DNA from: Baffinella frigidus
Taxonomy: Eukaryota > Cryptophyceae > Cryptomonadales > Baffinellaceae
Reading direction: 5' to 3'
Assembly: GCA_026770585.1 (NCBI GenBank)
Contig: MU646822.1
Span: 30,919-43,129 of the forward strand
Length of the DNA: 12,211 nt
A program made the translations under genes and the position numbers. Of the stretch, positions 1 to 6,339 are shown piece after piece. How positions within the stretch are numbered: position 1 is the stretch's first letter; each line of letters starts with the position of its first letter. The notes below the pieces were generated by a model that was not told the origin of the DNA, did no database searches, and saw only the letters and a program-made list of their open reading frames with translations.

Positions 1-60
1 GAGAGGGAGCGCGCGCGCGAGAGAGAGGGGGGGGGAGAGAGAGAGAGAGAAGAGGGAGGA
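1..60. repeat. Purine-rich low-complexity tract (GA/G/GC)
   Basis: Almost entirely G and A on the + strand, with a short (GC)n run at about 9-18 and a run of G followed by (GA)n. No coding or regulatory content is visible. It continues from outside the window, so its full length is unknown. Confidence 0.9.
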
Positions 61-192
61 GAGGAGGTTGGAGGTTACCGGGCGGGAGGTGTTCCCCCCC
101 TGAGAGCCTTCGAAGTCGCGGGTGGTGAATTGCGATCGGTGTGTTCTCCCGCTCATGTCGCCCGCGTTCGCTGTTAGCGTTTGTGGTTAGTT

Positions 193-372
193 GTCAGCAC
201 TACATCTGGTTGTAGTCAGCACTACATGTAGTTGTAGTCAGCACTACATGTAAATGTAGCCAGCATAGTCAGCACTTTATGCAAATACAGTCAGCATAGT
301 CAGCACTATATGTAAATGCAGTCAGCATAGTCAGCACTACATGTAGTTATAGTCAGCACTACATCCACTTGC
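193..372 (+). repeat. Nested 22/31-bp minisatellite (GTCAGCACTACATGTA type)
   Basis: The motif GTCAGCAC starts at 193, 215, 237, 268, 299, 330 and 352, giving spacings of 22, 22, 31, 31, 31 and 22. The three longer units carry an extra 9 bp of type CAGCATAGT, itself a partial duplication of the GTCAGCA motif. This shows expansion by whole 22-mers and by internal slippage. Neither 22 nor 31 is a multiple of 3, so coding is unlikely. Confidence 0.9.
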
Positions 373-475
373 AGGGAGAGAAATCGCGGGTGGTGACCGC
401 TACCGAGCGGGGACGGGACACGATTTTAAAAACTTTAACCTGAATCCTGAAGGAAATGGACTTTTAAAATGAAAT

Positions 476-501
476 GCCAGGACCGGTATCCCGGTCCTGG
501 C
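476..501. repeat. Perfect 11-bp hairpin, 4-nt loop
   Basis: The arm GCCAGGACCGG (476-486) is followed by loop TATC and the exact reverse complement CCGGTCCTGGC (491-501). It sits beside an AT-rich stretch with TTTTAAAA-like motifs (424-470). No T-tract follows it. It could be the end of a degraded foldback element or an RNA hairpin; neither is demonstrated. Confidence 0.8.
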
Positions 502-804
502 TGTCTTATATGTGACGAGTTGGCTCGACAGCGGTTGCGAGCGGTGTCTTCTCGCGCTCATGTCTCCCGCGTTGGCTGATGGTTCATGGGCAGGGTTTGA
601 GGTTTGCGGTGTTGGGTACCCGGCTGTAGTGGGGAGGTCACACGAGAGAGAAGATGATCTCGAGGGACCTACCCAGCGTCGTATATCACCGAGTATACAA
701 CGTATACGAAGATTAAAGCCTTTCCCGCCAACGAAAGTTACTACACAGATGCTTTACGATTCTCTAAGACAAGAGCGGTGGGTCCGCGCACACACGTCAC
801 TCGC

Positions 805-947
805 GTTCGCTGTTTGGGGTTTAGGGTTGATGGTTTGGTGGTTTATGGTTTTGGGTGGTTTATGGTTTTGGGTGGTTTATGGTTTATGGTTTTGGGTTTA
901 GTGTTGAGGGTTTGGGGTTTAGGGTTCAGGGTTTAGAAGTTACCTGC
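805..947 (+). repeat. Degenerate telomere-like heptamers (TTTATGG, TTTGGGT, TTTAGGG)
   Basis: A G/T-rich tract made mainly of 7-8-bp units, including three similar GGTTTATGGTTTTGGGT blocks near 839-900. The open reading frame that reaches about 901 ends in residues translated from this repeat (W/G/L/V/F only). 948-1002 is non-repetitive. Confidence 0.85.
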
Positions 948-1002
948 AGTGTTTTCTTGCACGTCCCCCTCCCCTGGGAGGTGTGTGAATCCCGTCGTTC
1001 CC

Positions 1003-1076
1003 TGGGTGAGGGTTTAGGGTTTAGGGCTTAGGGTTTAGGGTTTAGGGCTTAGGGTTTAGGGCTTAGGGCTGAGGGT
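1003..1076 (+). repeat. Interstitial telomeric array, TTTAGGG with CTTAGGG variant
   Basis: About ten heptamers of TTTAGGG interleaved with CTTAGGG. The variant recurs after every one or two canonical units, which indicates that short blocks were duplicated. The G-rich strand is +. Confidence 0.92.
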
Positions 1077-1080
1077 CCCG

Positions 1081-1345
1081 ATTTTCGGTTTTATGGTTTA
1101 TGGTTTATGGTTTCGGGTTTCAGGTTTCGGGTCTAGGGTTCGTGCTTTATGATTTATGCTGTAGGGTTGAGACATTTATGATTTAGAGTTTAGGGTGTTA
1201 GGTGTGTATGGTTTATGGTTTATGGTTTATGGTGTATGGTTTATGGTTTATGGGTTTATGGGTTTATGGGTTTATGGGTTTATGGTTTATGGTTTATGGT
1301 TTATGGTTTATGGTTTATGGTTTATGGTTTATGGTTTATGGTGTT
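1081..1345 (+). repeat. TTTATGG heptamer array with TTTATGGG octamer block
   Basis: 1081-1200 is degenerate (TTTATGG, TTTCGGG and TTTAGAG units). From about 1207 the sequence is almost pure TTTATGG, with four consecutive 8-bp TTTATGGG units near 1250-1283. The short frame through it reads as MVYGLWF repeats and is not taken as a protein. 1346-1440 is a non-repetitive stretch with no recognisable gene. Confidence 0.92.
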
Positions 1346-1440
1346 AGGGTTGCACCTGGTATGATGATACGACGGAGGGGGCACTCTCGCCCGTCAGGAG
1401 GGGCACCGCGCTCTTCTTCAGCCTCCAGAACCTGATTAGG

Positions 1441-1728
1441 GTTTGCGGTTTGGGAAGTGTTTTTGTTTTTCAAATAAATATTTAGTGTTTAGCGTTTGGT
1501 GATGAGTGATGAGTGATGAGTGTTTAGAGTTTGGGAACTGTTTCGGGTTTCGGGGTTCGGGTTCCGGGTTTAGTGTTTAGTGTGTGGAAGTGTGTTGAGG
1601 TAATGTTTAGATATTGATAATGTTTAGATAATGTTTAGTGTTTAGCGTTCAGGAAGTGTTGATGAAGTGTTTTGGTAGTGTTTCGGGTTCCGAGTTTCCG
1701 GTTCCGTGTTTCGGGATTCGGGAGTACA
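1441..1728 (+). repeat. Degenerate heptamers (TTTAGTG, GATGAGT, TTTCGGG)
   Basis: A mixture of TTTAGTG, three tandem GATGAGT units near 1500-1523, ATGTTTAGAT repeats near 1603-1640, and TTCGGG-type units near 1540-1570 and 1680-1720. No coding signal is seen. Confidence 0.8.
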
Positions 1729-1890
1729 CCACACAGCGGACTTCGAAGGGATTTTGAATAACCCCTAAGCGACAAGACCCAGGACCCTACGGTAGGCAAC
1801 CCGTAGGGGCATAGGGGGGGTTCCTACGGATAAGGTAACGGAAAGGTGGCCCGATTTGGGCCGAAAATGCCTTCGTAGCCCGCTGTGTGG
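1729..1890 (+). mobile_element. MITE-A, full copy 1 (162 bp)
   Basis: The terminal inverted repeats begin with CCACACAGCGG at both ends and continue as ACTTCGAAGGGATTTT on the left and GCTACGAAGGCATTTT on the right when reverse-complemented. Inside is a hairpin of 8-bp arms, CCCTACGG (1785-1792) and CCGTAGGG (1801-1808), and a shorter one (GGCCC...GGGCC) near the right end. There is no coding capacity, so it is non-autonomous. It interrupts a satellite unit, so sister units act as empty sites. No clear target-site duplication is seen, and about 10 bp of the host unit are missing at the insertion point. Confidence 0.85.
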
Positions 1891-2383
1891 CCTCTTGCGC
1901 TGCGAGGCAAACTCGAGAGTTTCGTCTTTCGTGTTTAGGGTGTTTGGTGTTAAGTGCTCAGTGTTAGGTGTTAAGTGTTTAGCAAGTCTTTACATTTCGC
2001 GATTCGGGGTTCGGGATGTTTTCGGGATTCGTGTTTTCGGGAATCGGGGCCCGGGTTTTCAGGATTCGGGGTTCGGGAGTACATGTACCAAACCCTCTTG
2101 CGCTGCGTGACAAACTCAGGTGTTTAGTGTTAAGGGGTTTGCCTCCATCTAAGTGGACGCAAAACCTAAGTCTAAGTGGACGCCAAACTAAGTGGAAGTG
2201 TTTAGGAAGTGTTTATGCAGTGTTGAGCTTTTAGTTTGTAGTTTTCCGGGATTCGTGGTTCGGTAGTACATTTATGCAACCCTTTTGCGCTGCGTGAAAA
2301 ACTCATTTAGGTTTGGTGTTCAGACAGCGATCAGGATTTAGTGTTAGGCGTTTAGTGTTTATTGCTCATGAAGTGTTTCGAAA

Positions 2384-2489
2384 GTGTTACGGGGTTCGGG
2401 AGTACATATATGTACTCCCGAACCCATATATGTACTCCCGAACCCATATATGTGTATATGCATATATGTACTCCCGAACCCCGTAACAC
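2384..2489. repeat. Nested palindrome, 29-bp arms
   Basis: The arm at 2384-2412 is an exact reverse complement of 2461-2489. Inside the left half, 2392-2425 is itself a perfect 34-bp palindrome centred on TACATATATGTA. The loop holds two 20-bp direct copies (2413-2432 and 2433-2452) of the inverted core. The arms are the GGTTCGGGAGTACATATATG core of the surrounding satellite, so this is an inverted duplication of that core. Confidence 0.9.
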
Positions 2490-2739
2490 CGTAACACACC
2501 AACCATTTTGCGCTGCGTGACACACTCGAGAGTTTCGTGTTAAGTGTTGAGTGTGAAGTGTTAAGTGTTAAGCAAGTGTTTATGTTTTCGGGATTCGGGG
2601 TTCGGGAGTACATATATCCCGAGTGTGTGGTGTTAATGTAGTGTCTAGGTAGTGTTTAATGTGCCGGGGCTCCGTATTTCGGGGTTCGGGTTCGGGAGTA
2701 CATATATGCAACCCTCTTGCGCTGCGTGACAAACTCCTC

Positions 2740-3378
2740 GTTACGCCACACCTGGTTTGGGGTTTGAGGGTTGGTGTTTGGGGTTTGGCGTGTGGTGTTT
2801 TGGGTTTTCGGGAATCAGGGTTAGGGTTTGGTGTTTGGTGTTTGGTGTTTGGGGCTTGGAGTCTGGAGTTTGGGGTGTGGGGTGTGGGGCTTGGGATGTG
2901 GGGTTTGGGGTGTGGGGTTTGAGGTGTAAGGTTTGGTGTTTGGTGTTTGGTTTTGTGGGTTTGGGGTCTGAGTTTTGGATTTTGGGGTCTGGGGTTTGGG
3001 GTTCAGGGTTTTGGGTTTGGGGTGTGGGGCGTGGGATGTGGGGGTTCGTTTTTTTGGTGCAGGGTCTGGGGTTTCGGATTTTGGGTGTAGGGTTTAGGGG
3101 TTGGTGTTTGGTGCTTGGTGTTTGTTGTTTGGTGTTTGGTGTGTGGCGTGTGGGATGTGGGGATTGGGGTGTGGGGTGTGGTGTTTGGTGTTTGGTGTTT
3201 GGTGTTTGGTGTTTGGTGTTTGGGGTGTGGAGTCATAGTTTTGGGATTGGGGTTTCGGGTTTCGGGTTTCTGGTGCAGGGTCTGGGGTTTCGGGTTTCGG
3301 GTTTCGTGTTTCGTGTTTGGGGTTTGGGGTTTGGGGTCGGGGGTTTGGGGTTTGGGGTTTGGGGTTTGGGGTTTGGGG
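2740..3378 (+). repeat. TTTGGGG / TTTGGTG / TTTCGGG heptamer-variant block
   Basis: More than 600 bp of G/T-rich heptamers in locally uniform runs: TTTGGTG near 2830-2860, 2934-2950 and 3180-3222, TTTCGGG near 3250-3320, and TTTGGGG near 3320-3378. These units contain few stop triplets, so long frames stay open on both strands (+ 2757-3485 and - 3452-3003) and translate to heptads of the VWGLGFG or PKPQTPN type. That is expected from a 7-bp period and is not evidence of a protein. Confidence 0.93.
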
Positions 3379-3640
3379 TTTACCTTCGTCGCGACTTTCG
3401 TGACCGGCCGCATCGTCAACTGGATCCGTTTCACCACGGGATTTGCTGGCACTCAGTGCCAGAGTTTCCGTTACCTTATCCGTAGGAACCCCCCTATATC
3501 CCTACGGATTGCCTACCGTAGGGTCCTATGTCGTACCGCTTAGGGGTTATTCAAAATCCCTTCGAAGTCCGCTGTGTGGGGTTTACCTTGGTCGCGACTT
3601 TCGTGACCGGCCGCATCGTCAACTGGATCCTTTTCACCAC
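3379..3640 (+). repeat. 59-bp direct repeat flanking a truncated MITE-A
   Basis: Copies at 3379-3437 and 3582-3640 match at 57 of 59 positions (key parts GTCGCGACTTTCGTGACC and CATCGTCAACTGGATCC). A diverged relative lies at about 4507-4552. In one + frame the copies read TFVTGRIVNWIRFTT, and the relative keeps some of that pattern (TCRIASLIFFTT). I do not recognise a protein family in it. Confidence 0.85.
3463..3579 (-). mobile_element. MITE-A, truncated copy (one end only)
   Basis: Matches the inner part and one terminus of MITE-A (TTACCTTATCCGTAGG, then CTACCGTAGGGTCCTA, ending CCGCTGTGTGG) in the orientation opposite to the copy at 1729. The other TIR is missing. In its place is a small perfect hairpin, CTGGCAC-TCA-GTGCCAG (3446-3462). 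Its long frames are repeat translations. Confidence 0.85.
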
Positions 3641-3649
3641 CGGTTTTGT

Positions 3650-3755
3650 CCTGTGGAGGGTTCGGGGTTTAGTGTTCAAGGTTTAGGGTTTAGGGTTTGG
3701 GGTTTAGGGTTCATAGTTGATGGTTTGTGGTTTGTGGTTTATGGTTCAGGGTTTG
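3650..3755 (+). repeat. Short telomere-like block (TTTAGGG, TTTGTGG)
   Basis: Heptamers TTTAGGG and TTTAGTG, then TTTGTGG and TTTATGG units near 3722-3745. Same strand polarity as the other arrays. Confidence 0.85.
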
Positions 3756-3787
3756 CGCGGCACAGATTAGAGACCGCATCCCTATAA

Positions 3788-3951
3788 TGCGAAAATCTTA
3801 CGTTAACGGACCCCTTAAGGAGTCGGTTAACGTGGGCTTGCCAGCTCTAAAACGATTGTAAAAGCGATTTCAGGACTTTTAAAGCCCAAGATTTTTTTCC
3901 ATTATAAATTCTGTACCAAAGTTACTACTCCGTTAACGTAAGCTTTTTGCA
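3788..3951. mobile_element. Foldback element D (164 bp, 23-bp TIRs)
   Basis: The left end (3788-3810) and the reverse complement of the right end (3929-3951) match at 21 of 23 positions, sharing CTTACGTTAACGGA. A third inverted CGTTAAC motif lies just inside the left end, near 3822-3832, next to the palindrome CCTTAAGG. AT-rich interior, no coding capacity, no convincing target-site duplication. No second copy is visible in this window. Confidence 0.8.
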
Positions 3952-3957
3952 TGACCT

Positions 3958-4126
3958 AATCTCATCCTGGCGAGTATTCCTCAGAAATACGATTTTGGTG
4001 TATCTTAAAGGGTAGAAATAAGACAGTCGCCTATCTAGCCTTCATTTATAGCCTCAAGATACACCAAAATAGAATCGGAGATCCCCGAAATCGTATTTCT
4101 CAGAAATACTCGGCCGGATGAAATCT
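3958..4126. mobile_element. Foldback element B, copy 1 (about 169 bp)
   Basis: The outer TIRs read ATCTCATCCTGG then CGAGTATT on the left and AGATTTCATCCGGC then CGAGTATTT on the reverse-complemented right. The next segment is itself palindromic (GTATTTCT-G-AGAAATAC). An inner perfect inverted repeat, ATTTTGGTGTATCTT (3992-4006) with AAGATACACCAAAAT (4056-4070), completes the fold. Same family as the element at 5983. Confidence 0.85.
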
Positions 4127-4132
4127 GCACTA

Positions 4133-4160
4133 AACACTAGACCCGAAAAGGCCTAGTGTT
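4133..4160. repeat. Small hairpin, AACACTAG arms
   Basis: AACACTAG (4133-4140) and CTAGTGTT (4152-4159) are exact inverse complements around an 11-nt loop. It lies directly right of element B copy 1 and may be a remnant of another foldback element. Confidence 0.6.
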
Positions 4161-4185
4161 CACTAAAAAAACACAGTCCCAAAAA

Positions 4186-4365
4186 GGTGTGTGGGGCGTG
4201 TCAGTACACATGAGGGGTACGATAGCATCATTGTATGCCTAAAATGGCATATACAGCCGTGTCTTCCGCGTCGGAAGCCTAAGATAGCGGGAGAGAATCT
4301 GCCGTGTTCCGAAATTAGATCAGGGACGGGGTGTGGGGCGTGTGAGTACACACGAGGGGCACGAT
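4186..4365 (+). repeat. 38-bp direct repeats at 4186-4223 and 4328-4365
   Basis: Both read GTGTGGGGCGTGT, then AGTACACA/AGTACACAC, then GAGGGG.ACGAT, with about five mismatches in 38. A weaker third relative is at 4934-4970 (GGGGTGTGGAACGTGC). The intervening 104 bp is non-repetitive and has no recognisable gene. Confidence 0.8.
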
Positions 4366-4367
4366 TT

Positions 4368-4506
4368 CATACGTAAACACTTATAATTTATAAACTGGAT
4401 CTAATGAAATTTACTACACGCAACGATCTTTAATAGTAATATTCAAGGAAACGTGTAGTAATTTTGATTGAAATCCAGTTTATAAATTACAAGTGTTTCC
4501 GCGTGA
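4368..4506. mobile_element. Foldback element C (139 bp, about 50-bp TIRs)
   Basis: Long imperfect TIRs share AAACACTT, TAATTTATAAACTGGAT and an inner AATTTACTACACG / CGTGTAGTAATTTT pair. A possible 5-bp target-site duplication, GATTT, lies at 4363-4367 and 4507-4511. If real, the insertion separated the 38-bp repeat from the 59-bp-repeat relative on its right. The inner pair (GAAATTTACTACAC) is identical to that of element B copy 2, which links the two families. No coding capacity. Confidence 0.82.
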
Positions 4507-4575
4507 GATTTGCGACGTGCCGCATCGCCAGCTTGATCTTTTTCACCACGGTCATCCAAACAGGTCATCCACACG

Positions 4576-4610
4576 CCCTACACCCTACACCCTACACCCC
4601 ACACCCTACA
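4576..4610 (-). repeat. Reverse-oriented heptamer block, CCCTACA x5
   Basis: Five consecutive 7-bp units: CCCTACA three times, CCCCACA, then CCCTACA. On the - strand this is TGTAGGG, a one-base variant of TTTAGGG. It is the only clear heptamer array in the window with the C-rich strand on +. Confidence 0.9.
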
Positions 4611-4612
4611 GA

Positions 4613-4812
4613 AACGCGGATCGAATCCCAACCATTCGTCGTTGCATGTCGCCCCCCTGACGCCTTGGATGAGGCTGCAACCACACGGTGGACTACGAAC
4701 CTTACATCAAAAGTCAACTCGCCTAAAGACAATTCACCTCAAGGCTTTTTCTCATGCAAATTGGTCACGTTACCCCCGGACATCCGCCCCAACGAAACCC
4801 TCGTAGTCCACC
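4613..4812. other. Mostly single-copy interval bounded by a 12-bp inverted repeat
   Basis: Base composition is balanced and no tandem repeats are seen. GGTGGACTACGA (4687-4698) and its exact complement TCGTAGTCCACC (4801-4812) bracket about 100 bp. The left copy follows CCACAC, which resembles the MITE-A terminus. A + frame is open from 4464 to 4877, but it starts inside element C, crosses the CCCTACA block and ends inside a MITE-A fragment, so I do not call it a gene. Confidence 0.5.
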
Positions 4813-4901
4813 ACCCACTGGACTTGGAAGGGATTCTGAGTAACCCCTCAGCGATAAGACCCAGGACCCTACGGTAGGCACCCCGTAGGGGCACCGTGTG
4901 G
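4811..4901 (+). mobile_element. MITE-A, internally deleted copy
   Basis: The left end is a diverged MITE-A terminus (CCACCCACTGGACTTGGAAG), followed by GATTCTGAGTAACCCCTCAG and the CCCTACGG...CCGTAGGG hairpin. It then jumps to a terminal CACCGTGTGG, which pairs with CCACACGGTG at 4681-4690 rather than with its own left end. Same orientation as copy 1. Much of the right half is missing. Confidence 0.75.
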
Positions 4902-5012
4902 TGTCCTGTCGCATACGCGGTAGAGATTTGGGACGGGGTGTGGAACGTGCCCGTACAAATCAGGGACGCGCACAAAACCTCGGTACACAATCTGGGGCAA
5001 GCAGGTTCACTC

Positions 5013-5425
5013 AACCGTCGAATAGATGGCTCTCGTTCGCACCGTGTCCCAATTTCCCACTTAATTCTCTGTACGGGCCGCGTCCGAAGGCGGGAGGATT
5101 CTATCTTCCAACCGACATTCTCAAACCCCCGAATCGGGGTGTTGGGTACGTAGGATATCGCAACGCTTCGAAAATACTGTGTCATCTTACGGGAAGAGGG
5201 GTGCATCTTGTCATCAACCAATGCCTACGATAGCGTAAAACTTTAGACGGACGCAAAACCCTCAAGATCCTTCCAAATCCGGGTGTGGCCATGGTCACCC
5301 TAGACCAGAACCCGAGAATAGAAGGCTCCATAACCCGAGAATAGACGGCTCTTGGCCCTGAAACCGAGACTAGACGGCTCTGGTTCGCACCTGCGGCCGA
5401 TTTCCCACTTGATTCGCTGTACGGG
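5013..5425 (+). repeat. 53-bp direct repeat plus short tandem units (CCGAGAATAGACGGCTC)
   Basis: 5025-5077 and 5373-5425 share GGCTCT, GTTCGCACC, TTTCCCACTT, ATTC, CTGTACGGG, about 80 percent overall and 348 bp apart. Units of type CCGAGAATAGACGGCTC occur at about 5311, 5334 and 5364, with a relative at 5014. In one + frame both long copies read a similar peptide (PISHLI.CTG). No known family is recognised. The segment 5236-5262 resembles the GGACGCAAAACC repeat at 2148-2192. Confidence 0.65.
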
Positions 5426-5483
5426 GTGTTCTCGTCCGGGCGGATGGTCTTGCAGGGAAAATGTCGAGACCCCTGTTTGGGGG

Positions 5484-5604
5484 GTTGGCGTTTGGAGTTT
5501 GGAGTTTGGAGTTTGGAGTTTGGAGTTTGGTGTTTGGAGTTTGGTGTTTGGAGTTTAGGAAGTGATCAGGGTTTGGGGCTTGGGGCTTGGGGCTTGGGGC
5601 TTGG
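5484..5604 (+). repeat. TTTGGAG array followed by CTTGGGG array
   Basis: About nine heptamers of TTTGGAG with two TTTGGTG units (5490-5556), then a short spacer and four CTTGGGG units (about 5572-5604). Two different, internally uniform variants lie side by side. Confidence 0.92.
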
Positions 5605-5694
5605 GAAGTGTCGTTGGTGTTCTTGCAGAGAGAATGTCGACACCCCTGCGCACACGAGAACCGCACCGTTTCACATTAATAGGGCAACCTCCTG

Positions 5695-5828
5695 AAAACC
5701 GGGTAGTCAGGCCTACGGTATTGCCTACGGTAGGCCGTAGGGCTCCTAGGACCTAATGTTTCGTAGGACCCCCCCTAGGCCCCTACGGCCTACGGTAGGA
5801 AATACCGTAGGCTCAACTACCCAGTTTT
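5695..5828. mobile_element. Foldback element E (134 bp)
   Basis: The arms start AAAACC-GGGTAGT (left) and AAAACT-GGGTAGT (reverse complement of right), then GCCTACGGTATT, CCTAC and GTAGGCCGTAGGG, about 50 bp with only a few mismatches. Each arm also contains CCTACGGTAGG-like palindromes, and the loop has CTCCTAGG...CCTAGG. The CTACGGTAGG core also occurs in the middle of MITE-A, although the termini differ. No coding capacity; no target-site duplication recognised. Confidence 0.85.
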
Positions 5829-5880
5829 AAGAACAATACTCATGGACTTCCGTGACGAGCATTTTGAGGCGAAAAAAAAC

Positions 5881-5940
5881 GGCCGGGTTTCGGGTTTCTC
5901 GTTTCGGGTAGCAGGTTTCGGGTTTCGGGTACCAGAGCGG
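5881..5940 (+). repeat. TTTCGGG heptamers and GGGTACC-linked segment
   Basis: Several TTTCGGG units end in CGGGTACCAGAGCGGGTTG. The same join (heptamers, then CGGGTACCTG, then GCGGTTTGTTC) recurs at about 6226-6245, 7091 and 7316, so it is a dispersed module. Confidence 0.75.
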
Positions 5941-5982
5941 GTTGTGCTCCTCCCAGCTTGCGACCTTCTCGCCCCGGACACG

Positions 5983-6133
5983 GGATCTCATCCGGACGAG
6001 TATTTATGATAAATACGCAGTGGCAACGAAATTTACTACACAAATGCTTTTATAATTACTAGTATGATCCATTTGTGTAGTAAATTTCGTCACCGGTGCG
6101 TATTTATCATAAATACTCGCCGCGATTAGATCC
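5983..6133. mobile_element. Foldback element B, copy 2 (151 bp)
   Basis: Both ends carry GGATCT.ATC..GG, then CGAGTATTTATGATAAATAC (self-palindromic, GTATTTAT-G-ATAAATAC), then GAAATTTACTACACAAATG and its complement. Arms are about 60 bp with few mismatches. The outer half matches the element at 3958. The inner half matches element C at 4368. No reading frame of note. Confidence 0.85.
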
Positions 6134-6246
6134 AGGTTTCAGGGGTCGGGTTCCGGGTGTCGAGTTCGGGGTTTGGGGTTTGAGGTTCCGGGATCCGGGG
6201 TTCGGGATTCGGGTATGGGGTTTCGGGTACCTGGGCGGTTTGTTCT
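6134..6246 (+). repeat. TTTCGGG/TTCGGG-type degenerate heptamers
   Basis: Imperfect GGGTTTCGGG, GGTTCGGG and TTTGGGG units, ending in the GGGTACCTGGGCGGTTTGTT module found again at 7091 and 7316. Confidence 0.8.
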
Positions 6247-6280
6247 CTCTCCAGCTCTCGGAGCTCGAGGCGGAACCACT

Positions 6281-6339
6281 TAGGTCTTATTCTTATGACT
6301 TGGGGGTTATTCAAAATCCGTTGGAAGTCCGCTGTGGGG
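6281..6339 (-). mobile_element. MITE-A, terminal fragment
   Basis: GGGGGTTATTCAAAATCC, then TTGGAAGTCCGCTGTGGGG, matches one end of MITE-A with a mutated terminus (GTGTGG to GTGGGG). Oriented like the copies at 3463 and 8877. Confidence 0.75.

Larger units (their letters stand above)
131..584 (+). repeat. Dispersed direct repeat, copies at 131-178 and 537-584
   Basis: The two roughly 47-bp segments align over GCGANCGGTGT, then GCTCATGT, then CCCGCGTT, with about four fifths of positions identical. A shorter third relative (CACTCGCGTTCGCTGTTT) lies at about 799-816, just before the first heptamer block. The two main copies flank the 22/31-bp minisatellite and the hairpin, so the whole interval may be one duplicated subtelomeric unit. 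Between 585 and 800 I see no gene and no further clear repeat. Confidence 0.6.
1680..2735 (+). repeat. Subtelomeric satellite, about 0.2 kb, five irregular copies
   Basis: A conserved core GGTTCGGGAGTACATATATG is followed by TTGCGCTGCGTGACAAACTC and then TTAAGTG/TTTAGTG heptamers. The TTGCGCTGCG element starts at 1895, 2098, 2285, 2508 and 2717, giving intervals of about 187-223 bp. Copy 1 is split by a 162-bp foldback element and copy 4 is expanded by a nested palindrome. An extra GGTTCGGGAGTACATATAT half-core lies near 2595-2615. Within copy 2 a 23-bp direct repeat of type CTAAGTGGACGC lies at 2148-2170 and 2171-2192. Confidence 0.8.

Noticed and set aside
476-501. Intrinsic transcription terminator
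   Set aside because: The hairpin is perfect but no T-tract follows it, and the region does not look bacterial.
512-901. 129-residue open frame on +
   Set aside because: The first part is a dispersed repeat also found at 131-178 and the last third is translated telomere-like repeat. No domain is visible.
2757-3485. 242-residue open frame on +, rich in W, G, F and V with heptad periodicity
   Set aside because: It is the translation of TTTGGGG/TTTGGTG heptamers (three 7-bp units give seven residues) and then runs into the 59-bp repeat and a MITE-A fragment. Other frames and the opposite strand are equally open.
4186-4365. Direct repeats as long terminal repeats of a retroelement
   Set aside because: They are only 38 bp, 142 bp apart, with no primer-binding site, polypurine tract or coding sequence between them.
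4464-4877. 137-residue open frame on +, the most balanced composition in the window
   Set aside because: It begins in the right arm of element C, crosses a 59-bp-repeat relative and the CCCTACA block, and ends in a MITE-A fragment. I recognise no protein family; only transcript evidence could rescue it.
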